Shown here: piece after piece, positions 24,510 to 27,624 of the stretch
How the letters are laid out: the number at the start of each line of letters is the position of its first letter
How positions within the stretch are numbered: the first letter of the stretch is position 1
Origin: a virus
Length of the DNA stretch: 27,624 nucleotides
Virus record (IMG/VR): IMGVR_UViG_3300021964_000409
Coordinates: 1 to 27,624 of that record
Direction: 5' to 3' (one strand)
Translations under genes and position numbers: made by a program
The notes under the pieces: model-generated
The model's input: only the letters and a program-made list of their open reading frames with translations
Database searches by the model: none
Told to the model about the DNA's origin: nothing

Positions 24510-27500
24510 TTAGATATTTTCGAATGACGCTCCTGTAGGAGTAATCAAGAATTCAATATCGATGAATTCAAGAGCTCTTGTTGGTTTTAGATAAATCTTA
24601 CCTGTTAAAGTATTTGAATCTAAATCCTCAGGAGTGTTTGATACAGTCACACGGAAGTCAATTAAACCTCTATCTCTACGGATTGAATCCAAGATTGGGT
24701 TAACAGAATCCAAGAACTGTTGTCTTACTTTCTCATCATTTTGTTCGAATAACAATCTAACCGCAACTGCTGAAATCAACTTACGAGCTTGTAGTAACAA
24801 TCTTCTTACATTTATTCTGTCAAGTGCAGATTCTTTAATTTGTAGAGTTTTGTTACCCCAAATAACTGTACCTACATCAGAGAATGTTGCGATTGGGTTA
24901 ATTCTACCTTTGTATAGAGTATCTCTATCGTCCTGAGTTAACTTCTTACGTGCCTTCACTGAGTTTACAATACCTCTTGTGTAACCCGCTGATGCGAACC
25001 ATGGGAAAGCAATATTATCAGTCAATGCTAAATTTCTCACAACCTCACCTGTTGGTGGTAAGTAGATTTGAGTGTTATTGTTAGTATCTCTCGTCAAAAT
25101 CCATGGGTAGTAAGTTGCACTATAGTTAGAATCAATTCCTGAATCTTCTAATAAGTCAACCAACTCTTCAGGGTATATAAACTGAGTTTCAAAATCCGCA
25201 GTGTTTGGTGAGAACATATCATAGTCAGGTGCTGTTAAGACATAGATTGAATCAGCTCTATCTGTTTCAACCATCTCAATAGCATCATTCACTAACGATG
25301 CGTTGTTAACAAAATCAATACCTGGAGTTGTAAACACGTTAATGTTTACAGATTCAGGGTTATTGAATGTTGTTTGACCCCACAAGTATGCGTAGTAGTC
25401 AGTATTCGCCCATTGTTCTTGGTTTGGACCTGTTATTGGTTTAAAGTAACCCCATCCTGTTGAATCAGGATATGTAATTGAAGTTGAACTGTTACCAGCT
25501 AAGAATCCTGTATTACCAAGTGAGAATGTATTACCGTTTGTACGGTACTCTCTATAAATGTCCCATCCATCAAAACCACCTTGAGCTAATAGAGTGAATT
25601 TTCTTGACGCTAATGAGTAGTATGCGTTTGTACTATTATTAGGGTCAGATTGGAATGAAGTTACACCGACATCAAATGCTGATGTTCCTGATGAAGTATA
25701 TCCACCTGAAATTGTAACAACAGTTGCACCTGAGTCCATGTGGAAACCTTTTGTTAGTACTGGCCAATCTGTACCATTACCATCAGAAGTTGTTGGAACT
25801 TGTTTACCTTTATATTCGAAGAAGTCTCCGTCAACACCTACAGTTGAAGAGAAACCTAAGTAAGTTTTTCTAACTCTGTCTCCCGCACTTCTTACTATGT
25901 TATCCGCCCCTGAAGAAGCTCCAAATGGTGGGTTATAAACAATCTCACCAGGTGTGTAGTATTTAGTTTTGAACACAGGGAATGGATTTTTAACTCCTGA
26001 GTATTCTCTGAAGTTATACCCTTCAAATCCACAAGGAAGTGCATCGTCAGGATGGTCTTCATCCATTTCAACCATAATATATTTAGACTTCAACTCATAT
26101 TCACCGTTTGATGTACCTACTCTTTGAGCCACATATGAATTTTGTGTTGAGTTCATCGTACAATTCGTGAATTTTTCTAAAACTACAACGTTATCGTCAG
26201 TATCGAAGAAGTCACGAACGATGATATCAAAGGTACCATTACTGAACTGCATGTTAGCAATCGAAACTTTTACTTGTCTGTTTGCTGAACTACCATCAGA
26301 AATTAATACGAATTTGAATAGTCTATAAACAGTGTTACCACGTAATTCAGAAACAACATATGGTGTTGTTGGTGTCTGATAAGTATTCAAATACCAACCA
26401 ATAGATGTCGTATCTAAACCTCTTGCCTCAGGTAAAGCTGTTAATGAAGAATTTAATCCTCTAATATATCCATTGTTGTATGAGTCGTTTAATGTTGTTT
26501 GGAAAACTTCCTCTAAGAATACAGGTACTTCATTTCTTGGTTTAGAGAAGTTACCCTTACCAAATACTTTACTAATGTAGTTTGTATCTGAAGAATCAAA
26601 TGATGTATTGAATGTAAATGTTTCATCATCACTAGTGACACCTGATACTCTAAATGTTGCTTTTGGATTTGTTGATACTCCTGAGAATGCTCCTGAAGTT
26701 ACTAATGTTACATCACTAGTTCCTGTTACAGTGTAAACAGGACCGCCTGAAGAATCTGTAGTCACACCTCTTGAACGAAGAGTCGCAACAACTACATCAT
26801 CATAATCAGTATAAGATGTACCTGAATAATCACTATAGTAAACTTCCATAGTTCCTGAGAATGCTCCACTACCTAAATCTTCTAATGTGTCAAGTGCCGC
26901 ACCAAAACCAAAACCATCATATGCACCACTGTTATTATCAAATAAAGAGTAATACCATGGGTCATCATTTGGACTTGTAAAATCTGCCACGTCTTCAGTG
27001 ATACCTGAAACTCCAAATGTTTCAGTATATGCTGAATAGTTAGCATTTACACCTGTTACCGAATTAAATGTACTAGCACTTACAGTACCCCAGAAATATG
27101 CGGTACCACCTGATGCTCCAGTATCTAATAATGAAGGTAGGATATATCCTTGGAAATCTTCGTTAAGTGAAGATTCACCACCATTAAATGTTGTATATGG
27201 TAATGAGAATTTAGAACTTAATTTAGCAGGTATTGTTGTTATGTTTACTGTTCCACCTGTATTACCTGAGAACTCAAGAGTCTGAGGACCCGTTGTTCCT
27301 GTGATACCAACTGTTGATGTATCAACATTTGCTACAGTAGTAATAGACCAAGATGGACCAGCATCATAACCGTTTAAACCTAATACTCTCGTTACGAAAA
27401 GTTGATTAGATTGTTGTAAATATGCCTTAGCGATATACGCCGCTTCATATTTAGGTATCTGTGTGTTGACGAATTTCTGAGGTGTTGTACCACCGAAATA

Positions 27501-27624
27501 CGACAAGAATTCATCATAGTTAGTGATGAAAATAGGTTCAAAAGCTGGACCTTGTTGAGTTTCCCCAACGATTCCAAGTGTAGTTACACCGACACTCTGA
27601 GCTACGAAACTTAAATCTCTTTCA
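24510..27624 (-). CDS. 18: Tail sheath protein (gp18 family), unusually large; 5' end beyond window
   Basis: The contractile tail sheath subunit. The frame stays open to the window end, where ERDLSFVAQSVGVTTLGIVG is a typical sheath N-terminus, so the true start is just outside. At least 1037 residues are present, against 659 in T4 gp18. The conserved C-terminal sheath domain is clear from about 25020 downward: AFPWFASAGYTRGIVNSV, NPIATFSDVGTVIWGN, and the last strand FIDIEFLITPTGASFENI, which locks subunits together. Between about 26550 and 27360 lies a Gly/Ser/Thr/Asp-rich beta-type insertion containing SGAFSG twice. Such insertions form the variable outer domains of sheath proteins. A TTG at 27506 could be taken as a start but would delete the N-terminal linker strand. 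Confidence 0.95.
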   Translation of the reverse strand, partial: ERDLSFVAQSVGVTTLGIVGETQQGPAFEPIFITNYDEFLSYFGGTTPQKFVNTQIPKYEAAYIAKAYLQQSNQLFVTRVLGLNGYDAGPSWSITTVANVDTSTVGITGTTGPQTLEFSGNTGGTVNITTIPAKLSSKFSLPYTTFNGGESSLNEDFQGYILPSLLDTGASGGTAYFWGTVSASTFNSVTGVNANYSAYTETFGVSGITEDVADFTSPNDDPWYYSLFDNNSGAYDGFGFGAALDTLEDLGSGAFSGTMEVYYSDYSGTSYTDYDDVVVATLRSRGVTTDSSGGPVYTVTGTSDVTLVTSGAFSGVSTNPKATFRVSGVTSDDETFTFNTSFDSSDTNYISKVFGKGNFSKPRNEVPVFLEEVFQTTLNDSYNNGYIRGLNSSLTALPEARGLDTTSIGWYLNTYQTPTTPYVVSELRGNTVYRLFKFVLISDGSSANRQVKVSIANMQFSNGTFDIIVRDFFDTDDNVVVLEKFTNCTMNSTQNSYVAQRVGTSNGEYELKSKYIMVEMDEDHPDDALPCGFEGYNFREYSGVKNPFPVFKTKYYTPGEIVYNPPFGASSGADNIVRSAGDRVRKTYLGFSSTVGVDGDFFEYKGKQVPTTSDGNGTDWPVLTKGFHMDSGATVVTISGGYTSSGTSAFDVGVTSFQSDPNNSTNAYYSLASRKFTLLAQGGFDGWDIYREYRTNGNTFSLGNTGFLAGNSSTSITYPDSTGWGYFKPITGPNQEQWANTDYYAYLWGQTTFNNPESVNINVFTTPGIDFVNNASLVNDAIEMVETDRADSIYVLTAPDYDMFSPNTADFETQFIYPEELVDLLEDSGIDSNYSATYYPWILTRDTNNNTQIYLPPTGEVVRNLALTDNIAFPWFASAGYTRGIVNSVKARKKLTQDDRDTLYKGRINPIATFSDVGTVIWGNKTLQIKESALDRINVRRLLLQARKLISAVAVRLLFEQNDEKVRQQFLDSVNPILDSIRRDRGLIDFRVTVSNTPEDLDSNTLTGKIYLKPTRALEFIDIEFLITPTGASFENI

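Noticed and set aside
24510-27506. Sheath gene beginning at TTG 27506
   Set aside because: The frame is open to the window end and encodes a typical sheath N-terminus further upstream, so the gene is partial rather than starting here.
27392-27577. 61-codon minus-strand ORF near the window end
   Set aside because: It lies in another frame across the clear sheath N-terminal coding sequence.
1-27624. tRNA genes, CRISPR array, insertion sequence, integrase or homing endonuclease
   Set aside because: No cloverleaf-like segments, regular spaced repeats, transposase or endonuclease motifs were noticed on either strand. A dedicated tRNA and repeat scan was not possible here.

Overview
This window is part of a T4-like contractile-tailed phage (myovirus) genome. 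Every credible gene lies on the minus strand, so transcription runs from high to low coordinates. The DNA is strongly AT-rich. Start codons are mostly preceded by A-rich leaders rather than clear Shine-Dalgarno sequences, and the ribonucleotide reductase is of a type known from flavobacteria. Together these suggest a Bacteroidota (probably flavobacterial) host, but this is inference.

Tail and baseplate block, in transcription order: a very large tail sheath gene (gp18 family, 5' end beyond the window), a 47-residue ORF, a HAD-fold phosphatase-like protein, the tail tube (gp19 family), a terminator, and a gp26-like tail/baseplate chaperone. That chaperone overlaps a small out-of-frame ORF directly before the tape measure, which is the classical position for tail-chaperone frameshifting. 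Then come the tape measure, a 1663-residue baseplate protein with an embedded OmpA-like domain, a small gp53/LysM-like wedge protein, and a 2201-residue hub-like protein ending in a degenerate glucosaminidase-like (GH73) domain. Two unrecognised small genes close the block, ending at a strong hairpin terminator.

Replication and nucleotide block: a gp32-like single-strand binding protein with its own sigma70-like promoter and its own terminator, UvsX (RecA-like recombinase), an RNase H/FEN-type 5' nuclease starting at GTG, an unrecognised 150-residue protein, a gp41/DnaB-type helicase, and class I ribonucleotide reductase NrdB then NrdA (NrdA runs off the window start). These enzymes coat and pair single-stranded DNA, remove primers, unwind the fork and supply dNTPs.

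The most interesting points are: (1) the ATP-cone allosteric domain is on NrdB while NrdA lacks it; (2) three peptidoglycan-associated folds (OmpA-like, LysM/gp53-like, GH73-like) occur in adjacent baseplate genes, two of them apparently missing key residues; (3) a candidate +1/-2 frameshift in the tail chaperone pair; (4) a cysteine-free gp32 with a bacterial-SSB-like acidic tail; (5) a recurrent TATTTAT motif upstream of several genes. No tRNA, CRISPR array, IS element or integrase was seen.
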